From Glycomyces algeriensis (GTDB lineage: Bacteria > Actinomycetota > Actinomycetes > Mycobacteriales > Micromonosporaceae): a stretch of 59,562 nucleotides of DNA. Location: positions 169,463 through 229,024 of the forward strand of contig NZ_JAPZVR010000002.1 of assembly GCF_027622855.1 (NCBI RefSeq). Direction: 5' to 3'. The notes below the pieces were generated by a model. It was not told where the DNA came from. It worked only from the letters and a program-made list of their open reading frames with translations, and searched no databases. Positions 17,219 through 28,513 of the stretch are shown here, in pieces. Every line of letters begins with the position of its first letter. Within the stretch, counting starts at the first letter, position 1. The position numbers and the translations under genes are program-made.

Positions 17219-18199
17219 ATGCGCGCCGGTCGTCTCGTCTCGATGCTGCTCCTGCTGCAACAGCACGGCGGCATGACCGCCGAGCGCCTGGCGAAGGAGC
17301 TCGGCGTCTCGGTCCGCACCGTCTACCGGGACGCCGAAGCCCTTGCCGCCGCGGGCATTCCGATCTACGGCGAGAGCGGCCACGCGGGCGGGTACCGGCT
17401 CCTCGCCGGGTACCGCACAAAGCTCACCGGCCTCACCGAAGGCGAGGCCGAGGCGCTGGCGCTCTCCGGCGTCCCGGCCGCGGCCACGGACCTGGGGCTC
17501 CAGACCGAGCTCGCCGCACTCGAACTCAAGCTCTCCGCCGCGATGCCGCCGGCCCAGCGCGAGCGCGCCGAGGAGGCCCGGCGGCTGTTCCACCTCGACG
17601 TCGTGGGCTGGTTCCGCCGCGCCGAGCCCGTGCCGTTCCTGGCACTGGTCGCGAACGCCGCCTGGGAGCGGCGGCGCCTGCAGGTCACCTACTCGCGCTG
17701 GGCGGAACCGAAGGAGATCGAACGCGAGCTGTGCCCGCTCGGCCTGGTCCTCAAGAGCGGCCAGTGGTACCTGGTGGCCACGGCCGTGACCGGCACGGCC
17801 GAACCCGGACCGGCCCGCATGTACAAGGTCACGAACCTGCTGGGGGCCAGGAAGACCGGGGAGGCGTTCGAGCGCCCCGAGGGGTTCGACCTCGCCGCGT
17901 GGTGGGCGCGCCAGCTCGAGGACTTCGACGCCCGCCGCTACCGGGGCGAGGCCTTGGTGCGGTGCTCACCGGAGGCGGTCGCGAAGGCCGCGGACAACCT
18001 CGACGCAGACTCGGCCGCGGCCATCGGACAGGGCACTGTGGACGACGACGGGTGGACCGTGGCCACCGTCCCGATCGAGACCCACGCCCACGCCGCCGGC
18101 GAGTTCCTGCGCCTCGGCGGACTCGAAGTGCTCGAACCCGAATCCCTCCGCACCCTCATGCGGCAGCGCGCGCTTGAAGCGGCCGCCCTGCACGCCTGA
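17219..18199 (+). CDS. HTH-WYL transcriptional regulator
   Basis: 326 aa. DeoR-like winged helix (GGMTAERLAKELGVSVRTVYRDAEALAAAGIPI, ~20-52, split here) is followed by a WYL domain (~130-210) with RRLQVTYSRW...PLGLVLKSGQWYLVA and a WCX C-terminal extension. WYL domains sense nucleotides or other ligands. ATG 17219 is fixed by GATACT (17207-17212) 6 nt upstream, which suggests leaderless mRNA. Divergent from the VOC gene. Its last 44 nt overlap the end of the converging MFS gene. Confidence 0.9.
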   Translation: MRAGRLVSMLLLLQQHGGMTAERLAKELGVSVRTVYRDAEALAAAGIPIYGESGHAGGYRLLAGYRTKLTGLTEGEAEALALSGVPAAATDLGLQTELAALELKLSAAMPPAQRERAEEARRLFHLDVVGWFRRAEPVPFLALVANAAWERRRLQVTYSRWAEPKEIERELCPLGLVLKSGQWYLVATAVTGTAEPGPARMYKVTNLLGARKTGEAFERPEGFDLAAWWARQLEDFDARRYRGEALVRCSPEAVAKAADNLDADSAAAIGQGTVDDDGWTVATVPIETHAHAAGEFLRLGGLEVLEPESLRTLMRQRALEAAALHA

Positions 18200-19400
18200 C
18201 CTCGGCGCGCATCGTGAGCGCCGTCGCGGCGAACGCCACCGCGCTGACCACGCCGAGCACGTAGAACCCGTACCGGATGTGGGTCGTGTCGGCCACCCAC
18301 GCCACCACCACGGTCATGCCTGCCGAGAGGCCGAGGCCGACCGCGTTGACCGCGCCGAACACGCGGCCGGCCCGCGCCTCCGGCACCGCCGCCAGCAGCA
18401 GCGACCGCAGCCCCACCCGTGACAGACCGATCAGGAGCGCCGCGGCCGGGATGCAGATCAGCAGCGCCGCCAGGTGGATCGGGAACACGAACGAGAACAG
18501 CGCGCACCCGATCCCGCCGACCACCGCCGTCCGCAACTCCCCGAACCGCCTGCTCGCCTTCGGATACAGGGCCGCCGCGAAGCAGAACCCGAATCCCGCC
18601 AGCGCGTCGACGAGGCCGTAGACGCCCGCGCCGCGCCCGAAGCCCACGTAGACCAGCACGATCAGGGTGGTGTTGCTGACCATCGTCATGACCTGGCAGA
18701 TCGCGTAGAGGAAGCCGAGGCGCAGCAACGGCGCCCCTTGCCTGCCCTTCGGTTCCTCGGCGGTCTCGGCGGCCGCGGGAGCGCGGGGAGCGCGGCGCAG
18801 GGCCCAGAAGACCCCGGCCGAGGCCAGGAATGTCGCCCCGTTGAACACGAACAGCGGTGTGGTGCCCACGAATTGGATGAGGAACCCGCCGATGGAGGCG
18901 GCCAGGAGGGTGCCGATCTGGAGCGCCATCTCGTAGTGCGCACTGAAGCGGGCGACCCGGGCGGGGTGGACGCGTTCTTTGATGAGGGCGTTGCTCGCGG
19001 GCATGAACATGGCCGCGAGGAGGGCGAGGGCGAACGCGGTGCCGTAGGCGACGGAGCCGGGGTCGCCGCCCGCGAGCATCCAGGCCGGCAGGACGAGCGA
19101 GGCGGCGGCGCTGGCGAGGTCCGCGATGAGGCAGAGGGTGCGGCGGTCGAAGCGGTCGGCGATGGTGCCGAACCAGAGGGAGAGCAGTGCGGGCGGGACC
19201 GAGACGGCGATGAAGAGCCAGCCGACGGCCAAGGCGCTCTGGCCGGTCGTGAAGACGAGGACGGCGGCGGCGACGAGCTGAATGCCGTTGCCGAGGCTGG
19301 TGATGAACGTGGCGGGCAGGAGGAGTCGTTCGGCGCGGCCAGGGCGCGGCAGTGCGGTGTCGGGCTGCGGGGCGTGGGCGGTGACGGTCATGGGAAGCAT
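18156..19400 (-). CDS. MFS transporter
   Basis: 414 aa with about 12 hydrophobic segments. The loop 2-3 signature WFGTIADRFDRRTLCLIADL (~76-95) is of the DHA3/MefA-like multidrug type, and a charged central loop (RRAPRAPAAAETAEEPKGRQG) separates two six-helix halves. Substrate unknown; an exporter is likely. ATG 19400 has GGAG ~10 nt upstream; ATG 19391 is an alternative. Preceded by a perfect inverted repeat that may be its operator, and ends 44 nt inside the converging WYL gene. Confidence 0.9.
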   Translation of the reverse strand: MLPMTVTAHAPQPDTALPRPGRAERLLLPATFITSLGNGIQLVAAAVLVFTTGQSALAVGWLFIAVSVPPALLSLWFGTIADRFDRRTLCLIADLASAAASLVLPAWMLAGGDPGSVAYGTAFALALLAAMFMPASNALIKERVHPARVARFSAHYEMALQIGTLLAASIGGFLIQFVGTTPLFVFNGATFLASAGVFWALRRAPRAPAAAETAEEPKGRQGAPLLRLGFLYAICQVMTMVSNTTLIVLVYVGFGRGAGVYGLVDALAGFGFCFAAALYPKASRRFGELRTAVVGGIGCALFSFVFPIHLAALLICIPAAALLIGLSRVGLRSLLLAAVPEARAGRVFGAVNAVGLGLSAGMTVVVAWVADTTHIRYGFYVLGVVSAVAFAATALTMRAEVRRAGRPLQARAAA

Positions 19401-19413
19401 TGTGCGGAGGCTC

Positions 19414-19434
19414 CACTGACATCCTTTGTCAGTG
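19414..19434 (-). promoter_or_regulatory. Perfect inverted repeat upstream of the MFS gene
   Basis: CACTGACA (19414-19421) and TGTCAGTG (19427-19434), 5-bp spacer, 14 bp upstream of ATG 19400. The position suits a repressor operator; as RNA it could also end the upstream gene (stop at 19467). Confidence 0.55.
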
Positions 19435-19466
19435 AAGTGTCGTGGGGTCCGTCACAGCCTCCGGGC

Positions 19467-20171
19467 TCAGTGGAGGCGGCTGCGGAGGCGGGCGCCCGCG
19501 TCGGCGTACGTGTCGGGCAGTTCGGGGAGCAGGGTGAGGGCGGCCTCGACGCGTTCGCGGGTCGGGTTCGGGTCGTGGCGGACCGCTTCGAAGGCCGCGG
19601 TCGCGCTCATGGGGGCGAGCCGGGAGTGCCAGGCGGGGTGCGCGTGCGTGGAGGCGTAGTGCGCGGTCAGGGTCTCGATGGGGGTCAGCGGCGCGCCGGT
19701 GCGGCGCAGGAGGGGCGCGAGGCCGTACTGCGCGACCAGGTCGCAGATCTCCTGGGCGGTGGCCTGGTTGCGGCGGTGGGCGTCGTGGACCTCGTAGACC
19801 ACCGCGTAGACGAGGGAGCGCTCGCGGTCGGTCGCGGGGCCGGGATGCGGCACGTCCCACCAGAGCCCTTCGACGGCGGCGGGGCTGATCGCCGGCCGCT
19901 GCAAAGCGTCCTCGGCCGAGGTGGCGAGGGCCAGGCGGACGGCGCCGAGGGCGACGACGTTCTCCGAGTACCGGCGCAGGTACCGCAGTCCCCGGGCGGC
20001 TTCGGGTTCGGCCGCCTCGGCGTTCCGGCGCACCTGTTCGGCGGTCGGCCCGTCGGTCCACGTGCAGGTCCATGCCCCCGTCCCCGGGTCGTGCCCGATC
20101 TCGACGGGTGCGGCATAGGCGGCGGCGAGCCGGCGGAGACGTGTCTCGCGGTCGGGGGAGGCGGAAGGCAT
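19467..20171 (-). CDS. Hypothetical protein
   Basis: Unrecognised, 234 aa, soluble, mostly helical. Visible features: a basic N-terminus (MPSASPDRETRLRRLAAAYAAPVEIG), WTCTWTDGPTAEQVRR (~35-50), GLWWDVPHPG (~103-112) and a His/Trp-rich segment THAHPAWHSRL (~176-186). No membrane segment. It is the upstream neighbour of the MFS gene on the same strand but separated from it by the inverted repeat. GC and codon use match the surroundings, so it is an authentic gene. Confidence 0.75.
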   Translation of the reverse strand: MPSASPDRETRLRRLAAAYAAPVEIGHDPGTGAWTCTWTDGPTAEQVRRNAEAAEPEAARGLRYLRRYSENVVALGAVRLALATSAEDALQRPAISPAAVEGLWWDVPHPGPATDRERSLVYAVVYEVHDAHRRNQATAQEICDLVAQYGLAPLLRRTGAPLTPIETLTAHYASTHAHPAWHSRLAPMSATAAFEAVRHDPNPTRERVEAALTLLPELPDTYADAGARLRSRLH

Positions 20172-20219
20172 GGTGACATCCCATCACGTTCGGTGGCCGC
20201 CGGACCGGGGGGACGGAGG

Positions 20220-20249
20220 AGCGCCCGGCCGGAGGTCCGGCCGGGCGCT
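20220..20249 (-). terminator. Terminator of the VOC/AraC unit
   Basis: Perfect 13-bp stem AGCGCCCGGCCGG (20220-20232) with its complement at 20237-20249 and an AGGT loop, 11 nt past the VOC stop on the minus strand. Confidence 0.8.
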
Positions 20250-20260
20250 GTCATTCGGTG

Positions 20261-20665
20261 TTACTGCTGCTTGATGCGGACCATGTTGCCCGCCGGGTCG
20301 CGGAAGGCGCAGTCGCGGATGCCGTACGGCTGGTCGGTGGGCTCCTGGACGACCTCGGCGGTCTCCTGGAGCTTCGCGAAGACCTCGTCGAGGTTCTTGG
20401 TGGAGAGGTTGATGGAGGCGTAGGTGCCCTTGGCCATCATCTCGGCGATGGTCGCCCGCTCCTCGTCCGTGATGCCCGGGTCGGCGGCCGGCGGGTGCAG
20501 CACGATGGAGACGTCCGGCTGCCCTTCGGGCCCGACGGTGATCCACCGCATGCCCTCGTAGCCGACGTCGTTGCGGACTTCGAAGCCGAGCACGTCGCGG
20601 TAGAACTCGAGTGCGGCCTCAGGGTCGTTCTGCGGCAGATATGCCTGGTAAATGTTGATGTCCAT
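20261..20665 (-). CDS. VOC family protein (glyoxalase/bleomycin-resistance fold)
   Basis: 134 aa with N-terminal MDINIYQAYLPQNDPEAALEFYRDVLGFEV and C-terminal DCAFRDPAGNMVRIKQ, the classic VOC pattern with a C-terminal metal-ligand region. Downstream of an AraC gene by 10 nt, a common pairing in which the activator controls the enzyme. It also has its own -10-like TAGAGT (20678-20673) 7 nt before ATG 20665, so it may be expressed independently as a leaderless mRNA. Substrate unknown. Confidence 0.88.
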   Translation of the reverse strand: MDINIYQAYLPQNDPEAALEFYRDVLGFEVRNDVGYEGMRWITVGPEGQPDVSIVLHPPAADPGITDEERATIAEMMAKGTYASINLSTKNLDEVFAKLQETAEVVQEPTDQPYGIRDCAFRDPAGNMVRIKQQ

Positions 20666-20675
20666 GCCGGCAACT

Positions 20676-21128
20676 CTATTTCTTGCCGCGCGCGGGTGCT
20701 TCTCGATTCCTGATCGGTCTGCTGATCTGCTTCGAGACGCACGCGGGGATGCCCTCGGTCGCTGCGGCGGCCTTCTCCTTGTAGACGCTCGGCGGCATGC
20801 CCACGAGCTCGGTGAAGCGGGTGCTGAACGTGCCGAGCGAGGACGACCCCACCGCGAAGCACACCTCGGTCACGCTCAGCTCGCCGATGCGCAGCAGCGC
20901 CATCGCGCGTTCGATGCGGCGCGTCATGAGGTACGAGTACACCGATTCGCCGTACGCGGCCTTGAACTCGCGGCTGAGGTGCCCGGCCGACACGTGGACG
21001 CCGTGCGCGAGGGCCTCGACGTTGAGCGGTTCGGTGTACTCGCGGTCGATGCGGTCGCGCACGCGGCGCAGGAGCGCGAGGTCGCGGAGGCGCTGTTCGG
21101 GGATCGGGCGGCTGGTCACCCGCAACAT
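20676..21128 (-). CDS. AraC-family helix-turn-helix regulator (DNA-binding domain only)
   Basis: 150 aa or 147 aa if GTG 21119 is used. Two helix-turn-helix motifs of the AraC domain are seen: LNVEALAHGVHVSAGHLSREF and LSVTEVCFAVGSSSLGTFSTRF, the latter followed by VGMPPSVYK. There is no separate ligand domain; the VOC protein next to it may supply the ligand-related function. CACAAT (21132-21127) ends 7 nt before GTG 21119, which supports that start. Confidence 0.9.
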   Translation of the reverse strand: MLRVTSRPIPEQRLRDLALLRRVRDRIDREYTEPLNVEALAHGVHVSAGHLSREFKAAYGESVYSYLMTRRIERAMALLRIGELSVTEVCFAVGSSSLGTFSTRFTELVGMPPSVYKEKAAAATEGIPACVSKQISRPIRNREAPARGKK

Positions 21129-21211
21129 TGTGCCACCGCGTGCTGACAGCTGCCAGGAACGACGCTCGGCGCGAGCGGCTCCGGGCGCCGCCTGTGAGCT
21201 GCGAGACAGCG

Positions 21212-21240
21212 GAGCGCCCGCGGCGGGACCGCGGGCGCTC
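21212..21240 (-). terminator. Terminator of the UvrA-like gene
   Basis: Perfect 12-bp stem GAGCGCCCGCGG (21212-21223) with its complement at 21229-21240, 22 nt past the stop. Confidence 0.75.
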
Positions 21241-21261
21241 GGGGCGGGCGCATGGGGCCGT

Positions 21262-23637
<2,376 letters not shown>

Positions 23638-23720
23638 GAACGCAACTCTAGAGGCAGGGTCCGACACCCGCTTCTCGAATCCTGACCGGAATGAGACGGC
23701 GGTCGTGACCTGCGGCGACG

Positions 23721-24686
23721 CTAGTCGGCGGTGAGTTTCGCGACCCGCTCGGGAGTCGGCCACTTGACGTCCGTCGCCCATCCGGCGCGCTCGAGGAGCC
23801 AGATGATCCGGGCCGAGGTGTCGATCTGTCCGCGTTTGACGCCGTGGCGGGCCCAGGTCTGGTCGGCGTGGTGGGAGTTGTGCCAGGACTCGCCGCCGGA
23901 GAGCAGCGCGAGCGGCCAGAAGTTCGCGGCCTTGTCGCGGCTCTTGAAGGGCCGCTCGCCGATCATGTGGCAGATCGAGTTCGTCGACCACGTGGCGTGG
24001 TGCAGGGCCGAGACGCGGACCAGGCTCGCCCAGAAGAACGCGGTGGCCGCGCCGAGCCATGACCCGGCGATGAGCCCGCCGAGCACGGCCGGGAGCAGGA
24101 AGGTCGCCACGGTCCACACCCAGAACAGCTTGTCGACCATGACGAGGTCGCGGTCGCGGCGCAGGTCGGGGGCGAACCGCTCCTCGTTGGTGGTGTTGCG
24201 CGGCTGGAACATCCAGCCCATGTGCGCGTGCCAGAAGCCCTTGCTCAGGGCCCAGGCGGAGGTGCCGTAGCGCCACGGCGAGTGCGGGTCGCCCTCTTTG
24301 TCGGAGAACGCGTGGTGGCGGCGGTGGTCGGCGACCCAAGTGATGAGCGGGCCCTGCACGGCCATGCTCCCGAGGATCGCCAGCGCGATCTTCACGGGCC
24401 GGTTCGGCTTGAACGAGCCGTGGGTGAAGAGGCGGTGGTAGCCGACGGTGATGCCGTGGAGGGTGAGGAGGTAGAAGCCGACGCTGAGGGCGATGTCGGT
24501 CCAGCTGAGGAGGCCCGTGGTCCAGGCGAAGGGCACGGCGGCGGCGAGCGCGGCCATCGGCACGAGGAGGAAGAGGTAGATGAGCGACTGGCGTCCGGCG
24601 TCGCGCACCTCGCCGTGGACGGGCCTGGGCCCGGTCTTGAGCGCGGGGGCGTTCGGGGTGGGGGCGGTGTGCGTGAGTGCTGCCAT
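23721..24686 (-). CDS. Acyl-CoA desaturase (delta-9 type, membrane)
   Basis: 321 aa. The three diiron His boxes are HRLFTH (~83-88), HRRHH (~120-124) and HNSHH (~264-268), with four membrane helices between. It introduces a cis double bond in acyl chains, lowering the membrane melting point. It lies on the same strand 148 bp downstream of a response-regulator/histidine-kinase pair, an order like Bacillus desK-desR and des. GAGGAC lies ~4 nt before ATG 24686. It ends 83 nt before the UvrA-like gene's start, and the upstream neighbours are expected to be separate units. Confidence 0.95.
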   Translation of the reverse strand: MAALTHTAPTPNAPALKTGPRPVHGEVRDAGRQSLIYLFLLVPMAALAAAVPFAWTTGLLSWTDIALSVGFYLLTLHGITVGYHRLFTHGSFKPNRPVKIALAILGSMAVQGPLITWVADHRRHHAFSDKEGDPHSPWRYGTSAWALSKGFWHAHMGWMFQPRNTTNEERFAPDLRRDRDLVMVDKLFWVWTVATFLLPAVLGGLIAGSWLGAATAFFWASLVRVSALHHATWSTNSICHMIGERPFKSRDKAANFWPLALLSGGESWHNSHHADQTWARHGVKRGQIDTSARIIWLLERAGWATDVKWPTPERVAKLTAD

Positions 24687-24834
24687 CGCGTCCTCGCTTT
24701 CGATTCGTCCGACGGCTCAATCGTCGTCGCGGACGCTCTCGTGCGCAGTGGGGCGGATGGGTGCTTTTCGGGCCGGTGATGCCCCGCGTCACAGGGGGCG
24801 TAGGCCCCGACGGGGCGCGCGGGCCGGTTCCAGG

Positions 24835-25476
24835 TCAGTTGCCTTCGAGGTAGGCGAGGACGGCGAGGACGCGGCGGTTGTCGTCCTCGGACTGGCCGAG
24901 GCCGAGTTTGCGGAAGACGTTCGCCGAGTGCTTGCCGACGGCCTTCTCGGTGATGAAGAGGCTGGCGGCGATGGCGGCGTTGGTGCGGCCTTCGGCCATG
25001 AGGCCGAGGACCTCGAGTTCGCGCGGGGTGAGGGCGTCGAGCCGGTTCTGCTGTCGGCCGAGGAGGCGGGCGACGACCTCGGGGTCCATGGCGGTGCCGC
25101 CGGCGGCGACGCGGCGCAGGGCCTCGATGAATTCGGCGACGTTGGAGACGCGGTCTTTGAGGAGGTAGCCGACGCCGCCGCGGCGGTCGCCGAGGAGTTC
25201 GCGGGCGTACAGCTGCTCGACGTACTGGGAGAGCACGAGGATCGGCAGGGCCGGGATGTGGCGGCGGGCCTCGATGGCGGCGCGCAGGCCCTCGTCGGTG
25301 AAGGTCGGCGGGAGGCGGATGTCGACGACGGCGACGTCGGGCCGGTGCTTGAGGAGGGCGGCGGTGAGCGCGGGGCCGTTGTCGACCGCCTCGACGACGG
25401 TGAAGTCGTAGGCCTCGAGCATGCGGGTCAGGCCGTCGCGCAGGAGCGAGTGGTCTTCGGCGAGGACGACGTCCAT
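24835..25476 (-). CDS. NarL/LuxR-type response regulator
   Basis: 213 aa. Receiver domain 1-~120: acidic pair ED at ~7-8, phosphoacceptor Asp in AVVDIRLPP (~51), Ser in LVLSQY and Lys in YLLKDR. Linker, then a LuxR helix-turn-helix LTPRELEVLGLMAEGRTNAAIAAS (~147-170) and KHSANVFRKLGL. Cognate kinase is the next gene upstream (134-bp gap). ATG 25476 has AAGGGG upstream. Target unknown; the desaturase directly downstream is the obvious candidate. Confidence 0.95.
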   Translation of the reverse strand: MDVVLAEDHSLLRDGLTRMLEAYDFTVVEAVDNGPALTAALLKHRPDVAVVDIRLPPTFTDEGLRAAIEARRHIPALPILVLSQYVEQLYARELLGDRRGGVGYLLKDRVSNVAEFIEALRRVAAGGTAMDPEVVARLLGRQQNRLDALTPRELEVLGLMAEGRTNAAIAASLFITEKAVGKHSANVFRKLGLGQSEDDNRRVLAVLAYLEGN

Positions 25477-25610
25477 CTTGCACCCCTTGTTGTTCGGATC
25501 GGTCGTGCGCCGTCTCGGTCGGGGTCGGCGTCCCGTTCGCCGCGCCCGGTCGCAGGTGACGGGCCCGGCGATGCACCACTGTGTCCGGTGCGGCGGTGGT
25601 CCTGTTCGAC

Positions 25611-26915
25611 TCAGGACGGGTGTGGCCTGGCCACATTATGGGTGCTGTCGAGCCCGGCCGCGGCGGCGGGGATCGACATGGTGACGACGGTGGGGCCGCC
25701 TTCGGGGCTGTCGACGTCGACGGTGCCGTCGAAGGCGGCGAGGCGACGGCGCACGCCGTCGAGTCCGCCGCCGGCGGAGAAGCTCGCGCCGCCCACGCCG
25801 TCGTCGCGGACCTCGATGACCACTTGGTGGTGGTCGCGGTTGACGACGACATGCACCTGGGTGGCCTGGGCGTGCTTGGTGATGTTGGTGAGGACCTCGT
25901 TCGTCGCGAAGTACGCGGCGGCCTCCAGCGGCGCGGGCAGCTTGCCCACGAGTCGGTCCACTACAGACACCGGGAGCGGGTGGTCGAGCGCCATGGCCTG
26001 CAGCGCGCCGGTGAAGCCCCGGTCGGCGAGCACCGGCGGGTGGATGCCGCGCACCAGCTGCCGGATCTCCTCGAGCGCGTCGGAGCAGGCCTGGCGGGCT
26101 TCGCCGACGAGCGCGGCGGCCTGCTTCGGCCGGTCGTTCGAGAGCAGCTCCTGGGCCATGCCGAGGGTCAGGCTGAGGGCGGCGATGCGGGCCTGCGCGC
26201 CGTCGTGGAGGTCGCGTTCTATGCGCCGCAGCTCGGCGGCGGCGTGATCGGCGGTCTGGTCGCGCGCATGGCGCAGCTCCGAGACGCGCTCGGTGAGCAG
26301 GGCCTTCGCGGTGGGGCCGAGCAGCAGCACCCCGAGGTGCGCGTACCAGCGCAGCAGCAGCTCGCCCCAGCGCCACCAGGCGACGCCGCAGGCGAGCGCG
26401 AACGGCACGAGCATGAGGGTCTTGCCGGGGGTGTCGAAGTCGTAGAAGCCGAAGTCGTTCACGAACGGGCTCGGCGCGGCGTGGAAGACCGTGGCGAGCA
26501 GCAGCGGCTGCACCAGGTAGTAGACGGCGATCCCGAAGACCCCGAGGTAGAGCAGGTTCACGATGAACCCGAGAGTCGCGTCGATGGCGAGCCAGGCGAA
26601 GTCGCGCCAGGTGGCGGCCTCGCGGATGAGCCACAGGGCCTGCTGGTCGAACCGGCCCTTCATGCGCGGCTGGTACGGGACCGGGATGCGGACGCCGAGC
26701 TGCTCGCCTATGACGCGCCGCTGGGTGTTGGCCCAGAAGCGGATGGCGAGGAGGACGAATACGGCGACGGGGATGCCGATCCAGAAGACGACGAGCACCC
26801 CGGTGACGATCGCGGCGGCCAGAAGCGCCCCCGCTACGAGCGTGAGGCTGAATCGCAGAACGGACCAGCCCGGGAGGGCCAGTCGTCGCGTGATCGGATT
26901 GGCCGGTATCGACAT
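25611..26915 (-). CDS. Sensor histidine kinase (HisKA_3, multi-pass sensor)
   Basis: 434 aa. Roughly the first 215 residues hold about five or six membrane segments arranged as in the actinobacterial PF13796-like putative sensor domain, with little extracytoplasmic mass. The H box is ERDLHDGAQARIAAL (~227-241), followed by an N box NEVLTNITKHAQA and G boxes DDGVGG and GGGLDGVRRRL. The partner regulator follows. A sensor buried in the bilayer suits membrane-state sensing, as in DesK, but the membrane domain is not clearly homologous to DesK. Start at ATG 26915; a -10-like TAGGCT lies ~10 nt upstream. Confidence 0.93.
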   Translation of the reverse strand: MSIPANPITRRLALPGWSVLRFSLTLVAGALLAAAIVTGVLVVFWIGIPVAVFVLLAIRFWANTQRRVIGEQLGVRIPVPYQPRMKGRFDQQALWLIREAATWRDFAWLAIDATLGFIVNLLYLGVFGIAVYYLVQPLLLATVFHAAPSPFVNDFGFYDFDTPGKTLMLVPFALACGVAWWRWGELLLRWYAHLGVLLLGPTAKALLTERVSELRHARDQTADHAAAELRRIERDLHDGAQARIAALSLTLGMAQELLSNDRPKQAAALVGEARQACSDALEEIRQLVRGIHPPVLADRGFTGALQAMALDHPLPVSVVDRLVGKLPAPLEAAAYFATNEVLTNITKHAQATQVHVVVNRDHHQVVIEVRDDGVGGASFSAGGGLDGVRRRLAAFDGTVDVDSPEGGPTVVTMSIPAAAAGLDSTHNVARPHPS

Positions 26916-27037
26916 GGTGCGGAAAGCCTACCTGCTGCTTTTCAACCCTCAGCGTCACTGCCTGCGGCGCGACCGCCGCTCGGGCGCCGCTCGCTAGGCT
27001 GGGGCCTGCTTTTCCATTATCGCTGAGGGAGACCGGT

Positions 27038-27841
27038 ATGCGCGAGGGAACGTGGGCCCTGGTCACGGGCGCTTCGGCGGGGATCGGCGCGGCCTTCGCG
27101 CGGCAGCTGGCGGCGCGCGGCCACCACGTGGTCCTCGTGGCGAGGTCGGAGGCGAAGCTCGAGGCGCTGGCGGCCGAGCTGCGCGCGGCACACGGGGTGC
27201 GGACGCGGGTGGCGGTGCAGGACCTGGCGGCGCCGGGCGCGGCCGAGCGGATCGCGGAGGCCGTGGCGGGTGCGGGGATCGCGGTCGAGGTGCTGGTGAA
27301 CAACGCGGGGATCGGCACGTTCGGCCGGGACGCGGAGATCGGCGCCGATTACAACCGCGATGTGGCGATGGTGAACGTGGTGGCGGTCGCGGACCTGGTA
27401 CAGCGGTTCCTGCCGGGGATGGTCGCGCGCGGTTCGGGGGCGGTCGTGAACGTGGCGTCGATGGCGGGCTTCCAGCCGCAGCCGTACATGGCGCTGTACG
27501 CGGCGACGAAGGCGTTCGTCGTGAACTACAGCCTGGGGCTGTGGGCGGAGACGAAGGGCACGGGCGTGCGGGTGCTGGCGGTGTGCCCGGGGCCGGTGGA
27601 CACGGACTTCCCGATCGCCAACGGCATCAAGTACGACGAGGGGCGCCTGGGCTGGCTGCTGGCCGACCCGGAGGCGATCGTGCGGCAGTCGCTGCGCGCG
27701 CTGGACCGCGACAAGGGGTACGTGGTCCCGGACTGGAGGAACTGGCCCGAGGCGCACCTGCTGCCGCGGCGCCCGCGGCGGCTCATGACCCGGCTGATCG
27801 GGCTGGTGCTGCGCCGCTTCGCGGACTACCAGCGCCGCTGA
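27038..27841 (+). CDS. SDR-family oxidoreductase
   Basis: 267 aa classical short-chain dehydrogenase. Cofactor motif TGASAGIG (~10-17) with an Arg after beta-2 (VARSEAKLEAL) suggests NADP(H); NNAG (~88-91), Ser in NVASMAG and YAATK (~154-158) complete the active site. The C-terminal basic tail (LPRRPRRLMTRLIGLVLRRF) resembles membrane-associated DltE/YqjQ-like SDRs. Substrate unknown. GAGGGAG precedes ATG 27038 by ~7 nt. Converges on the O-methyltransferase gene with only 3 bp between the stops. Confidence 0.93.
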   Translation: MREGTWALVTGASAGIGAAFARQLAARGHHVVLVARSEAKLEALAAELRAAHGVRTRVAVQDLAAPGAAERIAEAVAGAGIAVEVLVNNAGIGTFGRDAEIGADYNRDVAMVNVVAVADLVQRFLPGMVARGSGAVVNVASMAGFQPQPYMALYAATKAFVVNYSLGLWAETKGTGVRVLAVCPGPVDTDFPIANGIKYDEGRLGWLLADPEAIVRQSLRALDRDKGYVVPDWRNWPEAHLLPRRPRRLMTRLIGLVLRRFADYQRR

Positions 27842-27844
27842 ACG

Positions 27845-28513
27845 TCAGCCGACGACGCGGGCGATCGAGAGGCCGTCGTAGCCCTTCACGCCCACGGTCT
27901 GCATGACGGTGCCCTCCAGGCGCGGGTCGGCCGCGACCTTCTCCAGATAGGACCGCACGCCCTGCACGTTCGGGTCGCGGCTGAGCCCGTCGGCCACGGC
28001 GCCGCCGCGGACCACGTTGTCGGCCACGATGAGTCCGCCGGGGCGCGTCAGCTGCAGCGACCAGTCGAGGTAGTCGGGGTATCCGCCCTTGTCCGCGTCG
28101 ATGAAGACCATGTCGAACGGCTCGCCGCCCTCGGCGGCCAGCTTCGGCAGGGTGTCGGCGGCCGCGCCCACGCGGATCTCGACGATGCCCACGAGCCCGG
28201 CTCGGGCGATGTTGCCGCTCGCGACCTCGGCGTGCCGCGGGCTGTACTCGAGGCTGACGAGGTGGCCGTCCTTCGGCAGGGCCCGCGCCATCCAGATCGC
28301 GCTGTATCCGCCGAGCGTGCCGATCTCCAGCACGCGCTTCGCGCCGAGCGTCTTCGCCAGCAGGTAGAGCAGCTTGCCCTGGGCGGCCGACACCGAGATC
28401 GGCGGGAGTCCGGCCCGCTGGGCGGCGGTGTGAGCCTCGGCGAGGGCCTCGTCCTCGCCGACGAGCAGCGACGAGAGGAACGCGTCGACTTCGGTCCATT
28501 GGCCCTGGCCCAT
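27845..28513 (-). CDS. Class I SAM-dependent O-methyltransferase (caffeoyl-CoA OMT-like)
   Basis: 222 aa. SAM motif I VLEIGTLGGYSAIWMA (~64-79), acidic LEYSPRHAEVA, and the cation-binding FDMVFIDADKGGYPDYL (~137-153) and VADNVV are those of the Mg-dependent OMT family acting on catechols. ATG 28513 with GGAAGGGG upstream is preferred over the frame to 28561. Substrate unknown. Confidence 0.93.
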   Translation of the reverse strand: MGQGQWTEVDAFLSSLLVGEDEALAEAHTAAQRAGLPPISVSAAQGKLLYLLAKTLGAKRVLEIGTLGGYSAIWMARALPKDGHLVSLEYSPRHAEVASGNIARAGLVGIVEIRVGAAADTLPKLAAEGGEPFDMVFIDADKGGYPDYLDWSLQLTRPGGLIVADNVVRGGAVADGLSRDPNVQGVRSYLEKVAADPRLEGTVMQTVGVKGYDGLSIARVVG

